From NCBI GenBank assembly GCA_049115735.1, contig JAGDZP010000004.1, forward strand, positions 581,341-645,340: DNA of 64,000 nt, read 5' to 3'. The position numbers were made by a program, and so were the translations under genes. This DNA comes from CAXBNB01 sp049115735 (GTDB taxonomy: Bacteria; Bacteroidota; Bacteroidia; Cytophagales; Cyclobacteriaceae). The notes below the pieces were generated by a model. It saw only the letters and a program-made list of their open reading frames with translations, was not told the origin of the DNA and searched no databases. Shown piece by piece: positions 1-7,941 of the stretch (position 1 is its first letter; each line of letters opens with the position of its first letter).

Positions 1-1
1 T

Positions 2-745
2 ATATTGTTGGTGGTCGGGCACAACTTACTTGATGACTTTACCTTATCCGGTTCAGGATTGGTAGACATAATATGGTACGTGTTTCATCAGCAAAACATC
101 CTTGTCACAGATAATAATCATGTGATGTTCTTATATTATCCGGCTATGCCCTGGGCCGGGCTGATGATCCTGGGTTATTTATTTGGCGCTCTATATCACA
201 ATGATTATTCTGCTGAAAAAAGAAGGAAATGGTTGCTCCAAATTGGTCTGATATCCACGTTGCTATTTGTCGTGATCAGATTACAAAATGTTTATGGGGA
301 TCCTTCGGCATGGGGTGAGCAGGAAAATAGTCTATTTACGTTCATGTCATTTTTAAATACAACTAAATACCCACCTTCACTGCTCTTCATATTAATGACA
401 ATTGGCCCTTCCATAATTGTTCTTTTACTTTTAGAAAATATCAAAAACCTGTTAACAGATATGCTGGTGATTATCGGAAGAGTGCCGCTTTTCTTTTATG
501 TCGTTCATATTTATCTTATCCATTTACTTACCATGATAGCTATAAACTTCACTGGACGTTCATGGACCGATTGGATTTGGAATGCTGAAGCTTTTTTAGA
601 GTCAAGTACCATAGACTATGGATTCTCACTGTGGGTGGTGTACTTGGTTTGGGCAGTTGTCATGGTAGTTTTATTTCCAGTTTGTAAAAAGTACCACCTA
701 TACAAAGGTGCTAACAAGGACAAATGGTGGCTCAGCTATCTATAG
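2..745 (+). CDS. DUF1624/HGSNAT-like membrane acyltransferase (5' truncated)
   Basis: C-terminal part of a multi-pass inner-membrane protein. The frame is already open at the left edge, so the N-terminus lies outside the window and the TTG at 5 is probably not the true start. About five hydrophobic segments are visible (roughly residues 47-63, 76-92, 123-143, 158-180 and 207-228 of the visible part). The text around YPAMPWAGLMILGYLFG and the late VPLFFYVVHIYLIH segment resemble the DUF1624 / heparan-alpha-glucosaminide N-acetyltransferase catalytic family. Members are thought to move acyl groups across membranes onto sugars, but bacterial substrates are mostly unknown. The family call is from sequence resemblance only. 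It converges with the next gene, one base apart. Confidence 0.7.
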   Translation: MLLVVGHNLLDDFTLSGSGLVDIIWYVFHQQNILVTDNNHVMFLYYPAMPWAGLMILGYLFGALYHNDYSAEKRRKWLLQIGLISTLLFVVIRLQNVYGDPSAWGEQENSLFTFMSFLNTTKYPPSLLFILMTIGPSIIVLLLLENIKNLLTDMLVIIGRVPLFFYVVHIYLIHLLTMIAINFTGRSWTDWIWNAEAFLESSTIDYGFSLWVVYLVWAVVMVVLFPVCKKYHLYKGANKDKWWLSYL

Positions 746-746
746 A

Positions 747-1142
747 TTACAAGCCCAAATAGTCTTTCAAATGATTAGAGGCAAAAAACTCATAATCCCA
801 GCCTTCCCCGTCCAGGATGTCTTGGCATTCTTCCTTTAGTACATACACCCAGCTGGCTAATTTATGCTCCTTATGGTCTATAATCTTTACTATTCTTCTT
901 TCGTATTCATTTCCTTCAAACCAATCCAATCTATCTAGTTCAGACTCAACAATTTTTTTGAAAAAGCCCATCACCGAAGCAGATGGAGAGGGCATTATAC
1001 CTGGATATACCCGTTCCTTTAAGGTGTAAATCTGATACCCCTCCAACCTGGCATCTTCCGCTATTAATTCTTTGCCGGTTACAGCGCGGTAAACGTCGGG
1101 GTTCATCAAGGTGCCATAAAAGAATATATATTGTGGTTTCAT
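747..1142 (-). CDS. gamma-glutamylcyclotransferase-fold protein (AIG2/GGCT-like)
   Basis: A small cytoplasmic protein of 131 residues with the family's YGTLM loop at residues 9-13, which binds the gamma-glutamyl end of the substrate in characterised members. The acidic segment DWFEGNEYERR (about 73-83) supplies the usual catalytic Glu. Characterised members cyclise gamma-glutamyl amino acids or gamma-glutamylamines to 5-oxoproline; the substrate here cannot be told. Its ATG overlaps the stop of the upstream GNAT gene in an ATGA arrangement (1139-1142), so the two are almost certainly translated together. Confidence 0.85.
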   Translation of the reverse strand: MKPQYIFFYGTLMNPDVYRAVTGKELIAEDARLEGYQIYTLKERVYPGIMPSPSASVMGFFKKIVESELDRLDWFEGNEYERRIVKIIDHKEHKLASWVYVLKEECQDILDGEGWDYEFFASNHLKDYLGL

Positions 1143-1585
1143 TCCTTGACCATAATTACGTGGGGAATATCATCTTCCAAATAATGATGACCAGTACTTA
1201 CGAACCCAAAAGATTGGTAAAATTTCAGCAAATAGGCCTGAGCTCCGATTTTCACTGGGCAAGACTTACCGTATAATTCATACAGCTTTTTCAAGCTTTC
1301 TCGTACAATTTCCTTACCCATCCCCTTTGCCCTGTGGTTTGGTGATGTTGCGATTCTGCCTATTGAAGCGTACCCTATAAAAGAGTCCCCGGCTGCAAGT
1401 ATTCTTGTAGTAGCTACGATTTGACCATCCACTGTTCCCATAACATGAATAGCCTTTTGGTCGAGGTTATCCATATCGAGATAGTTACAATTTTGCTCTA
1501 CTACAAATACTTCAGCACGTAACCTTAGTAAACCGTAAAGTTCTTCGTTAGATAATTCTGAGAAATGCTTGAATTTGATTTCCAT
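1139..1585 (-). CDS. GNAT N-acetyltransferase, ElaA family
   Basis: A 148-residue GNAT-fold acetyltransferase. The opening block with LRAEVFVVEQNCNYLDMDN (about 22-40) is typical of the ElaA subfamily. The acetyl-CoA-binding segment RIATSPNHRAKGMGKEIV (about 77-94) carries the R/Q-x-x-G-x-G/A-type loop. The substrate is unknown; ElaA proteins remain poorly characterised. It is first in a two-gene minus-strand unit with the gamma-glutamylcyclotransferase-like gene, which it overlaps by four bases. Confidence 0.85.
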   Translation of the reverse strand: MEIKFKHFSELSNEELYGLLRLRAEVFVVEQNCNYLDMDNLDQKAIHVMGTVDGQIVATTRILAAGDSFIGYASIGRIATSPNHRAKGMGKEIVRESLKKLYELYGKSCPVKIGAQAYLLKFYQSFGFVSTGHHYLEDDIPHVIMVKE

Positions 1586-1619
1586 CGCTTAAGGTAAGAT
1601 GGTCTTTGGGAAATATCTG

Positions 1620-2894
1620 TTAGTCGAAATTTCTGTTTCCGACTTCCTTTCCTTTTCTGTTGAAGTAAAGCCACATTCCTGCTTTTTCATTCTTTACATA
1701 GTGGCCTTGAGATTCCCTCTTTCCGTTGATGTGATAGTTTACCCAGAGGCCATGGGCATAGCCGTCGACATATTTCTCAACAGATTTAAGTTCACCAGTA
1801 GGATAGTAGGTATTTCGGATACCATTGCCAGAAGATAGGTTTCCTTTAGATCGCTTTTCCCCCTGAATAGTATAATAGTCGCCAACTTCCATGAGCCTTC
1901 CGTTTTTCCAATTCTCATCTTGTATTACCTGCTCATTTTCATAGAAGTGCCCCCACAAATCCATTTTTTCTCCATGAAGGTAGGAGCCAATGCTTTGTAG
2001 TTTGCCGGATTGATAATAGTATATCCACTGCCCGGTTCTTAAGTCCGATTTGAATTTACCTTCTGATTCAAGGGACCCATTTTCATGAAAATATTTCCAG
2101 AGTCCTGTTTTTACACCTTTATCATAGTCCCCTATTGAAAACAGCGCTCCGTTAAGGGTCATGCTTAGCCATGTTCCAATCTTGAGGCCAAAGGCATATT
2201 TTCCCTCAACACTTAGAAAGCCATTATCAAAAAACTCCTGATACAGGCTATCCAATAGTCCATTCTTATAGTAGTACCTGCGCCCAAGAACTTTGTTTTT
2301 GTAGTACTCAGTCCATTCACCATTTTCCAGTCCGTAATAGTAATTTTCCTTTCTATTCAGCCTGCCTGTCGAATGAAAAAACTCCCAGGTGCCATGTGCT
2401 TTACCTAGAGAATATCTTTTGATATAGTTGGCTATTTTAAAAGGTGAGTACTCAGTCCAGGTACTATCCTTTTCTCCTTTAATATAATGGCCCTCCAACG
2501 CCACAGGCCCTGAATCATAATATTCTCGGTAGAGCCCGTTTAATTGATCTTCCTTATAGTTAGCCTCAGATATGATAGCTCCATTTGAATCGTAATTGGT
2601 ATACGTTCCATGCCTCTTTCCTTTCCTCAGTCTTACTATTTCTCTTATTCTGCCATTCATGTATCTAGTCCAAATACTATCCTGTACACCATGAGTATAA
2701 AAACCATCAGCTATCTTTCTTTTGTACTGATTATTGAAAAGCCATTTTCCATGGCGCTTGCCATCTATAGAATCACCAAAGGCTACAATTTCAGCCTCAT
2801 CAAGTTTGAGGTGGAAGTCCTGTCCTTGAGCCTCTGGAATGACAAACAGGCTTGTTAGAATGAATGTTGTTAGGAACCTTTTAGCAATGGCCAT
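1620..2894 (-). CDS. secreted MORN-repeat (YwqK-like) protein
   Basis: Has an N-terminal signal peptide (about 1-25, ending EAQGQ) and then about 15 imperfect repeats of 20-25 residues built on G-x-x-HG-x-W-x-x-Y/F-x-x-x-G. This is the MORN_2 / 'YwqK antitoxin family' pattern, common in Bacteroidota envelope proteins. Such repeats form an elongated beta structure; no enzymatic residues are visible. The 'antitoxin' name of the database family should not be taken as a function here. It starts 12 bases after fabH on the same strand, so the two may share a transcript. Confidence 0.8.
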   Translation of the reverse strand: MAIAKRFLTTFILTSLFVIPEAQGQDFHLKLDEAEIVAFGDSIDGKRHGKWLFNNQYKRKIADGFYTHGVQDSIWTRYMNGRIREIVRLRKGKRHGTYTNYDSNGAIISEANYKEDQLNGLYREYYDSGPVALEGHYIKGEKDSTWTEYSPFKIANYIKRYSLGKAHGTWEFFHSTGRLNRKENYYYGLENGEWTEYYKNKVLGRRYYYKNGLLDSLYQEFFDNGFLSVEGKYAFGLKIGTWLSMTLNGALFSIGDYDKGVKTGLWKYFHENGSLESEGKFKSDLRTGQWIYYYQSGKLQSIGSYLHGEKMDLWGHFYENEQVIQDENWKNGRLMEVGDYYTIQGEKRSKGNLSSGNGIRNTYYPTGELKSVEKYVDGYAHGLWVNYHINGKRESQGHYVKNEKAGMWLYFNRKGKEVGNRNFD

Positions 2895-2906
2895 TGACTA
2901 TTCGTA

Positions 2907-3917
2907 TTACCAGCGAATTAAAGCTGAAGCCCAAGTAAAACCACTTCCAAAAGCGGCCAAACATACAAGGTCTCCTTTATTTACTTTTCCTTGTTCTACA
3001 GCCTCGCTCAGCGCTAAGGGTATAGATGCTGCAGTCGTATTGCCATATTTTTGAATGTTGTTGAAGACTTTGTCATCTGGAAGTTTCATCTGCTTTTGAA
3101 TGAACTGACTTATTCGAAGGTTGGCCTGATGTGGAATAAGCATATCAATATCTGTTGGCTGAAAACCGTTCTGATTCAGCGCTTCCATGATCACTTGCTG
3201 AAAGCGAACCACTGCGTTTTTAAAAACGAAATTTCCATTCATATATGGGTAATACCTCGTGTCTTCCGGATCATTTCGTTCAATAAAATTGGGTACCCAA
3301 TCGGTAGTACTTGGAGCTAATAATGATAACTCTTCGGCATGCTGACCTTCAGAATGTAAATGTGAGGACAATATCCCTTGGTCATTATCTTCCGTTCCTT
3401 GAAGCACTACTGCTCCCGCGCCATCACCAAATATCACAGAAACACCTCTGCCTCGTGTGGTCATGTCCAGTCCTCCACTATGCACCTCACTACCAATAAC
3501 CAGTACATTCTTGTACATCCCGGTTTTGATGAATTGATCCGCCACTGACAAACTATAGACAAATCCGGAACATTGATTTCTTACATCGAGCGCACCTACC
3601 TCTGCTTTCAATCCAAGCTGCTGTTGAACAAGAACCCCAGGTCCGGGGAAATAATAGTCAGGGCTAAGTGTAGCAAAAACAATAAAATCAATATCATCAA
3701 CTTTTAGTCCTGCATTGTCAATGGCCATCTGAGCTGCTTTTGTACCCATACTGGAGGTTGTGTCCTCACCTCCTGGGGTGATATGTCTCCTTTCATGGAT
3801 TCCTGTTCTCTCCACAATCCACTCATTGCTGGTTTCCATCATGCTTTCCAGCTCTTCGTTTTTGACAACCCTGTCCGGCACGTAATGGCCCGTTCCGATT
3901 ATTTTTGAATTGAACAT
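2907..3917 (-). CDS. fabH: 3-oxoacyl-[acyl-carrier-protein] synthase III (KAS III)
   Basis: Condenses acetyl-CoA (or a branched acyl-CoA) with malonyl-ACP to start fatty-acid synthesis in the cytoplasm. Counting from the ATG at 3917, the catalytic triad is intact: Cys116 in NQCSGF, His263 in PHQANLRI and Asn293 in YGNTTAASIP. The 336-residue length is normal. An ATG at 3941 would add eight residues not seen in the family, so 3917 (MFNSKIIGTGHYVP) is preferred. Many Bacteroidota carry more than one fabH, so this may be a housekeeping copy or a paralogue; the lack of neighbouring fab genes leaves that open. Confidence 0.93.
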   Translation of the reverse strand: MFNSKIIGTGHYVPDRVVKNEELESMMETSNEWIVERTGIHERRHITPGGEDTTSSMGTKAAQMAIDNAGLKVDDIDFIVFATLSPDYYFPGPGVLVQQQLGLKAEVGALDVRNQCSGFVYSLSVADQFIKTGMYKNVLVIGSEVHSGGLDMTTRGRGVSVIFGDGAGAVVLQGTEDNDQGILSSHLHSEGQHAEELSLLAPSTTDWVPNFIERNDPEDTRYYPYMNGNFVFKNAVVRFQQVIMEALNQNGFQPTDIDMLIPHQANLRISQFIQKQMKLPDDKVFNNIQKYGNTTAASIPLALSEAVEQGKVNKGDLVCLAAFGSGFTWASALIRW

Positions 3918-4083
3918 ATCGTTGGTTTTATAATGTAGCAATTTAAGAGAAATTGCCTAAAAGTTATTGCCCTTTTTAACAACAATAACGCAATTAACCA
4001 CTAGGCAATAGGAACTCCGAGCAAAATATATTGCGCTTATTCTAATTACCCAAAAAATATAGTTGTAATAAGAAAAGAAGCTT

Positions 4084-6054
4084 CTATTCCAGTACGGAAA
4101 CCTCTATCCTGCGATTCAGTTCGCGCCCATTTTCTTCATCATCGTTAGAAGCCAATGGTTTCGTTTCACCGTATCCCTTTGCCTCCAAACGCTTAGCATC
4201 TATACCGTTTTTCACGAGATACTCAACCACCGATTCGGCCCTTTTATGAGAAAGCACCAGATTAGCGTCAGCTGCTCCCTGGTTGTCCGTATGCCCTGAA
4301 ACTTCGAATCGCAATTCCGGGTTGTGCTGTAGTGTTTCTAAAAGAGCATCCAGCCTTTCATTACCTCCTGTAGGAAGTTTGTAGTCATTTACTGCAAAGT
4401 AAATATTCCCGATTCTTGCCTTATTTGTTCTCCTAAACTTAGTGCCGATTTCTTCGACCTTTGAATATTTAGGATCAAAGTGCTCGACATCCTCCTCTTC
4501 TGGTGCCAGAGCCTCCTTATGCAGTGTGAGCTTGAAATCAACATTGAATGCACCACCGCTTCCGTTTGCTCCCGGAGTACTAAAAGTTTCGTTATGGATA
4601 ATTTCCTGGTTGTATTTTATTTCGGTAGAAATTTCATCATTCGCACCCAAAGTCACTTTGAAATGACCAGATTCGTCTGTCATGGTTTTAGCCAGAAGAC
4701 CTGTGCTTCTTTTTGGAGTAAACTTGATTTCTGCATTGTTAATTTTCATCCCTTTTCCATCAAAGACACTACCTTCTACAAATACCTTATCGGCCTCATG
4801 AAAAAAGAAAATATCATAGCGTCCCCTCGACTCATAGCGATTAGATACGAAGTATCCAGAATTCAACTCTTCATCAATCTTGAACTGAATGTCGTCATCA
4901 GGGGTATTCATTGGATAACTCAGTTTTTCCGGTGCAGACCAGGAATTCGAACCCTCATCGAGTGTCGATTTGAAAATATCATAGTTGCCTATTGAGCCAT
5001 GTCCACGAGACGAGAAATAAAGTGTCTTTTCATCGGCTGATAAGAATGGATAATCCTCATCCTTATCAGAATTGATATTAGTACTGACGGGTGTCGGAGT
5101 ACTCCATTGCCCACTTGAGGCATCTTTGATTGACTGGTAAAGGTCTAGGTCCTTGCTACCGCCTTTTTTTCTGTCGGCAAAGATTATCCTGTTTTCCTTT
5201 TCATTGAGGAAAAAATGAGACTCCATCTTGGTTTCAGTAATCTTTGCATCAAATTCCTTCAAAGCACTCCACCTTCCATTGCTCAGCTCGCTATAAAAGA
5301 GGTCTCCCCCGCTTTTGTCTGAGTATACAAATAACCTACCGTCGTTTCTTACCACCTCTATATTGGCGTTTTCAAATTTGTAGCTTCCCAGGTTGTCCAA
5401 CAATCTTGGACGCAACCATTCGCCATCTTTTCTTTTCGATTCATAGATATAGTAGGTCTCAGATTTGGAGGCCGAACCATCTACCGGTCTTGAAGAAAGA
5501 AAAAGCAACTCGTCTTTCTCTCTGAAATAAACAGGACTTGACTCATGGTAGTTGGAGTTAACCGTACTAGGCAAATGTTCTACCTCATACCCAGCAGGAC
5601 TATTGTAATACTCATAGATCGATTCTGCCCGCTCTTTCAGGTCTTTAATCTCCTGAACTATCTCCTTGCTTTTGTATTGCTTAATTCTGATGAATTTATC
5701 GGAAGCCTCTATTGCTTTTTTGAAATGATTCTGCTGGAAATACAGCTTAGACATCCAATAGTAGTAAAACTTATCTTTCCTCCCCTGGGTCTTTGAATAG
5801 CTTTCAAGCTTAGTCAGTGGCTTGTTCTTGGCAATGGTTAGCAAAGAGCAAATTTCTACGCGGTATTTGCTTAGATTGTCATTGGGATAAGTGGCGAGAA
5901 TTTCTTCATAAGCCACGCGTGCCTTTTCAAATTTCTCAGTGTAAAAGAAACTTTCAGCTTTCAGTTTCTTTTTTTCAAATTTTTGACTTTGAGCATATAA
6001 AGGTGAAAAACTAATTATCAGTCCAAGGGCGAGTAGTGCAAATCTCTTCGTCAT
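4084..6054 (-). CDS. PorE-like OmpA-family envelope protein (TPR + PD40 + OmpA)
   Basis: A 656-residue exported protein. Domain order: signal peptide (1-21), TPR-like helices (about 30-150), a WD40/PD40 beta-propeller (about 165-425, with repeats such as DLYQS and DIFKS near the strand ends), a carboxypeptidase-regulatory-like beta domain (about 430-500), and a C-terminal OmpA peptidoglycan-binding domain (about 550-656) with the GHTDNQG motif and NGRELNRRIEV. This order matches PorE of the type IX secretion system, which ties the outer-membrane machinery to peptidoglycan. Bacteroidota carry several paralogues with the same plan, so a T9SS role is likely but not certain. A strong promoter match lies just upstream. 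Confidence 0.85.
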   Translation of the reverse strand: MTKRFALLALGLIISFSPLYAQSQKFEKKKLKAESFFYTEKFEKARVAYEEILATYPNDNLSKYRVEICSLLTIAKNKPLTKLESYSKTQGRKDKFYYYWMSKLYFQQNHFKKAIEASDKFIRIKQYKSKEIVQEIKDLKERAESIYEYYNSPAGYEVEHLPSTVNSNYHESSPVYFREKDELLFLSSRPVDGSASKSETYYIYESKRKDGEWLRPRLLDNLGSYKFENANIEVVRNDGRLFVYSDKSGGDLFYSELSNGRWSALKEFDAKITETKMESHFFLNEKENRIIFADRKKGGSKDLDLYQSIKDASSGQWSTPTPVSTNINSDKDEDYPFLSADEKTLYFSSRGHGSIGNYDIFKSTLDEGSNSWSAPEKLSYPMNTPDDDIQFKIDEELNSGYFVSNRYESRGRYDIFFFHEADKVFVEGSVFDGKGMKINNAEIKFTPKRSTGLLAKTMTDESGHFKVTLGANDEISTEIKYNQEIIHNETFSTPGANGSGGAFNVDFKLTLHKEALAPEEEDVEHFDPKYSKVEEIGTKFRRTNKARIGNIYFAVNDYKLPTGGNERLDALLETLQHNPELRFEVSGHTDNQGAADANLVLSHKRAESVVEYLVKNGIDAKRLEAKGYGETKPLASNDDEENGRELNRRIEVSVLE

Positions 6055-6083
6055 AATACTATGTATTTCAGCTGATAATATTT

Positions 6084-6118
6084 CAAAAATAACTGGAAAT
6101 GATTCAAAAACAAAAATA
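6084..6118 (-). promoter_or_regulatory. Bacteroidota-type promoter for the PorE-like gene
   Basis: On the minus strand, TTTG (complement of 6111-6114) is followed after exactly 19 bases by TATTTTTG (complement of 6084-6091). This is a full match to the Bacteroidota -33/-7 consensus TTTG-N19-TAnnTTTG. The -7 box ends 29 bases before the ATG at 6054. A second perfect TAnnTTTG (complement of 6111-6118) overlaps the -33 box, so a further upstream start is possible. Confidence 0.6.
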
Positions 6119-6126
6119 CGGGCGCT

Positions 6127-6828
6127 TTACTCAAACAATGTATAATTTCCCTTCTGATCAATGGAAGGCTGAATATTGATCATTTCCGGAAAGTCATTGT
6201 CGATCTTGGTGATGAATGGAGCCACGGGGTGAAAGTGAATATTTGATATTGAATCTAACGGTTTTACCATTTGCAACAACGTTTCAATCGATTGGTTTGG
6301 TTTGAGCCATTCAACCTCATCTGTTTTAGTAAGAATCGCCGGCATTTGATCACCAAATTCGGGCAAACCTAGTTTGTTTTCTGTGGTAATGATCTTGAAG
6401 GTGTGTAGCATTTTACCATCCAGATCGTCATAGTCTTCCCAGATACCTGCAAAACCAAACAAGGATCTGTCATTTAGTTTGAAAAAGTATGGACGCTTAC
6501 TCCTTTTACCTACGGTCTTCCATAAATATAAGCCATTGGCCGGAATGATGCACCTCCGTTGTTCCAGTCCTGTTTTCAAAGTAGATTTCTTCAGAATATC
6601 CTCTTTTTTGGCATGTATCCATTTCGATGAAATCGACTTCTTATTTGACCATTTGGCTATGATGCCCCAGTAAAAATATGAAAGTCCATCCTTGGCTGCA
6701 TTGGCTATTACGGGAAGTCTTTTGGTTGGAGCCGCATTATATTGCGATTTAAGCCCTTCATCTACATGAATTCCAAAATGAGCGGAAACTTCCTCAGGCA
6801 CTGAATATATCGCATATCTATCAATCAT
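6127..6828 (-). CDS. degenerate SOS-response-associated (SRAP/HMCES-like) protein
   Basis: A 233-residue protein with the SRAP fold pattern: N-terminal MxxRYA, YNAAPT (30-35), WGIIAKW (54-60), RRCIIPANGLYLW (91-103) and DQMPAIL (160-166). Canonical SRAP proteins (YedK, HMCES) use Cys2 to form a thiazolidine crosslink with abasic sites in single-stranded DNA, helped by an Asn, a Glu (in FYEW) and a His (in the H-D-R-M-P motif). Here these are Ile2, His72, Leu102 and Gly159, so crosslinking chemistry is not expected. DNA binding or another role may remain. It overlaps the upstream hydrolase by four bases (ATGA). The start is fixed by this overlap, and no Cys-containing start lies nearby. Confidence 0.85.
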   Translation of the reverse strand: MIDRYAIYSVPEEVSAHFGIHVDEGLKSQYNAAPTKRLPVIANAAKDGLSYFYWGIIAKWSNKKSISSKWIHAKKEDILKKSTLKTGLEQRRCIIPANGLYLWKTVGKRSKRPYFFKLNDRSLFGFAGIWEDYDDLDGKMLHTFKIITTENKLGLPEFGDQMPAILTKTDEVEWLKPNQSIETLLQMVKPLDSISNIHFHPVAPFITKIDNDFPEMINIQPSIDQKGNYTLFE

Positions 6829-7796
6829 TCTCTTTCGTCATTTACAAATTCAATCGCTCTTTTTTCTGACCAATATTGCTCTGTACCATCAAACATACTA
6901 AAACCTACATGACCTCCATGCTCTGGTGTCTCGATATATACATTTTCAAGATTTTCGAATAAAGAATGATCCAAACATTCTGTGGAAAGAAATGAATCAT
7001 TCATGGCATTCACCACTAAGGTTCTAATTTTTATCGAATTTAAAAAATTTCGACCACTACAGCGAGTATAGTAATCTTCTGCCCCTTCAAAGCCATTCAG
7101 TGGAGCAGTAATCATATCATCAAAGTCAAAAATTGAATGAATAGAGTTGAGTGCATCTATATTGATCATTCCCGGGAACTGCTTTTCCTTTTCTAATGCC
7201 TTTTTCTTTAAGGACTTTAGAAAGCGTCGAACATATAGAATATTCTCCGGTTGGGCCAACATCTTACCACTGGAGTTTAAATGAAAAGGTACAGAAATAA
7301 CGACCGCAGATTTTATTTCAGGATGCTTATGAGACTGTTCTTCTCCGAGATATTTCAGAGTCAGATTTCCACCCAGACTAAAACCAACCAAGGTAATTTC
7401 TTCATATCCTTTCCCAATAGCGTGTTTCACCACAGTTTCAAGATCGGCGGTAAATCCACTGTGATACATGGTCTTGCTCAGGTTCATTTCCCCGCTGCAA
7501 GTTCTAAAGTTCCAGGCCAATACATCCCAATTGTCGTTAAAGAATGTGCTGGCCATTCCTCTCATATAAGGACGTTGGGAATCCCCTTCCAAGCCATGGG
7601 AGATGACCAGCAATTTCTTGCTGTCAGCTCTGAGCCAGTCTAAATCCAAAAAATCATCATCAGGGGTACTGATTCTTTCCCGTTCAAAAGGAGGAATACT
7701 ATTTACGTTTCTGAAAATAGCTGGGTACACCGTTTCTAAGTGCCCGTTGAAGAGAAAGAAAGGTCTCTGGTAAGAAGAAGGAGATATAACTGGCAT
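6825..7796 (-). CDS. alpha/beta hydrolase, YheT-like family
   Basis: Matches the YheT/YbiM-type hydrolases, including the early NGHLETVYPA block. The nucleophile elbow GFSLGG, an acid in NAMNDSFL and a histidine in PEHGGHVGF form a plausible Ser-Asp-His triad, and SHGLEGDSQRPY is the oxyanion-region motif. The substrate is unknown (an esterase or acylglycerol-type lipid is typical). An ATG at 7850 would add an unusual hydrophobic leader; the ATG at 7796 (MPVISPSSYQRP) fits the family better, though the longer form is not excluded. Translationally coupled to the SRAP-like gene. Confidence 0.85.
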   Translation of the reverse strand: MPVISPSSYQRPFFLFNGHLETVYPAIFRNVNSIPPFERERISTPDDDFLDLDWLRADSKKLLVISHGLEGDSQRPYMRGMASTFFNDNWDVLAWNFRTCSGEMNLSKTMYHSGFTADLETVVKHAIGKGYEEITLVGFSLGGNLTLKYLGEEQSHKHPEIKSAVVISVPFHLNSSGKMLAQPENILYVRRFLKSLKKKALEKEKQFPGMINIDALNSIHSIFDFDDMITAPLNGFEGAEDYYTRCSGRNFLNSIKIRTLVVNAMNDSFLSTECLDHSLFENLENVYIETPEHGGHVGFSMFDGTEQYWSEKRAIEFVNDERE

Positions 7797-7881
7797 GTAC
7801 AAATGTGCGTTGAATGCACTGAGACTTACGAATAGTACCAGTATACGCACGATTCAAAAATATATTAACTCTACTATTTAA

Positions 7882-7913
7882 TTTGAATAAAGATCGAAAT
7901 AAAACTAATTTAG
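7882..7913 (+). promoter_or_regulatory. Bacteroidota-type promoter for the E2 gene
   Basis: TTTG at 7882-7885 is followed after 20 bases by TAATTTAG at 7906-7913, one base off the TAnnTTTG consensus. The box ends 28 bases before the ATG at 7942, giving a short leader. Confidence 0.5.
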
Positions 7914-7941
7914 CGGTTTGATTTAAAAACACTAAAAATAT

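Noticed and set aside
3952..4009. 8-bp inverted repeat ATTGCCTA/TAGGCAAT upstream of fabH
   Set aside because: The arms are 42 bases apart and short; chance is a sufficient explanation in A/T-rich DNA.
4940..4962. tRNA-like TTCGAACC segment
   Set aside because: It lies inside the PorE-like coding sequence and has no cloverleaf arms around it; no tRNA was found anywhere in the window.
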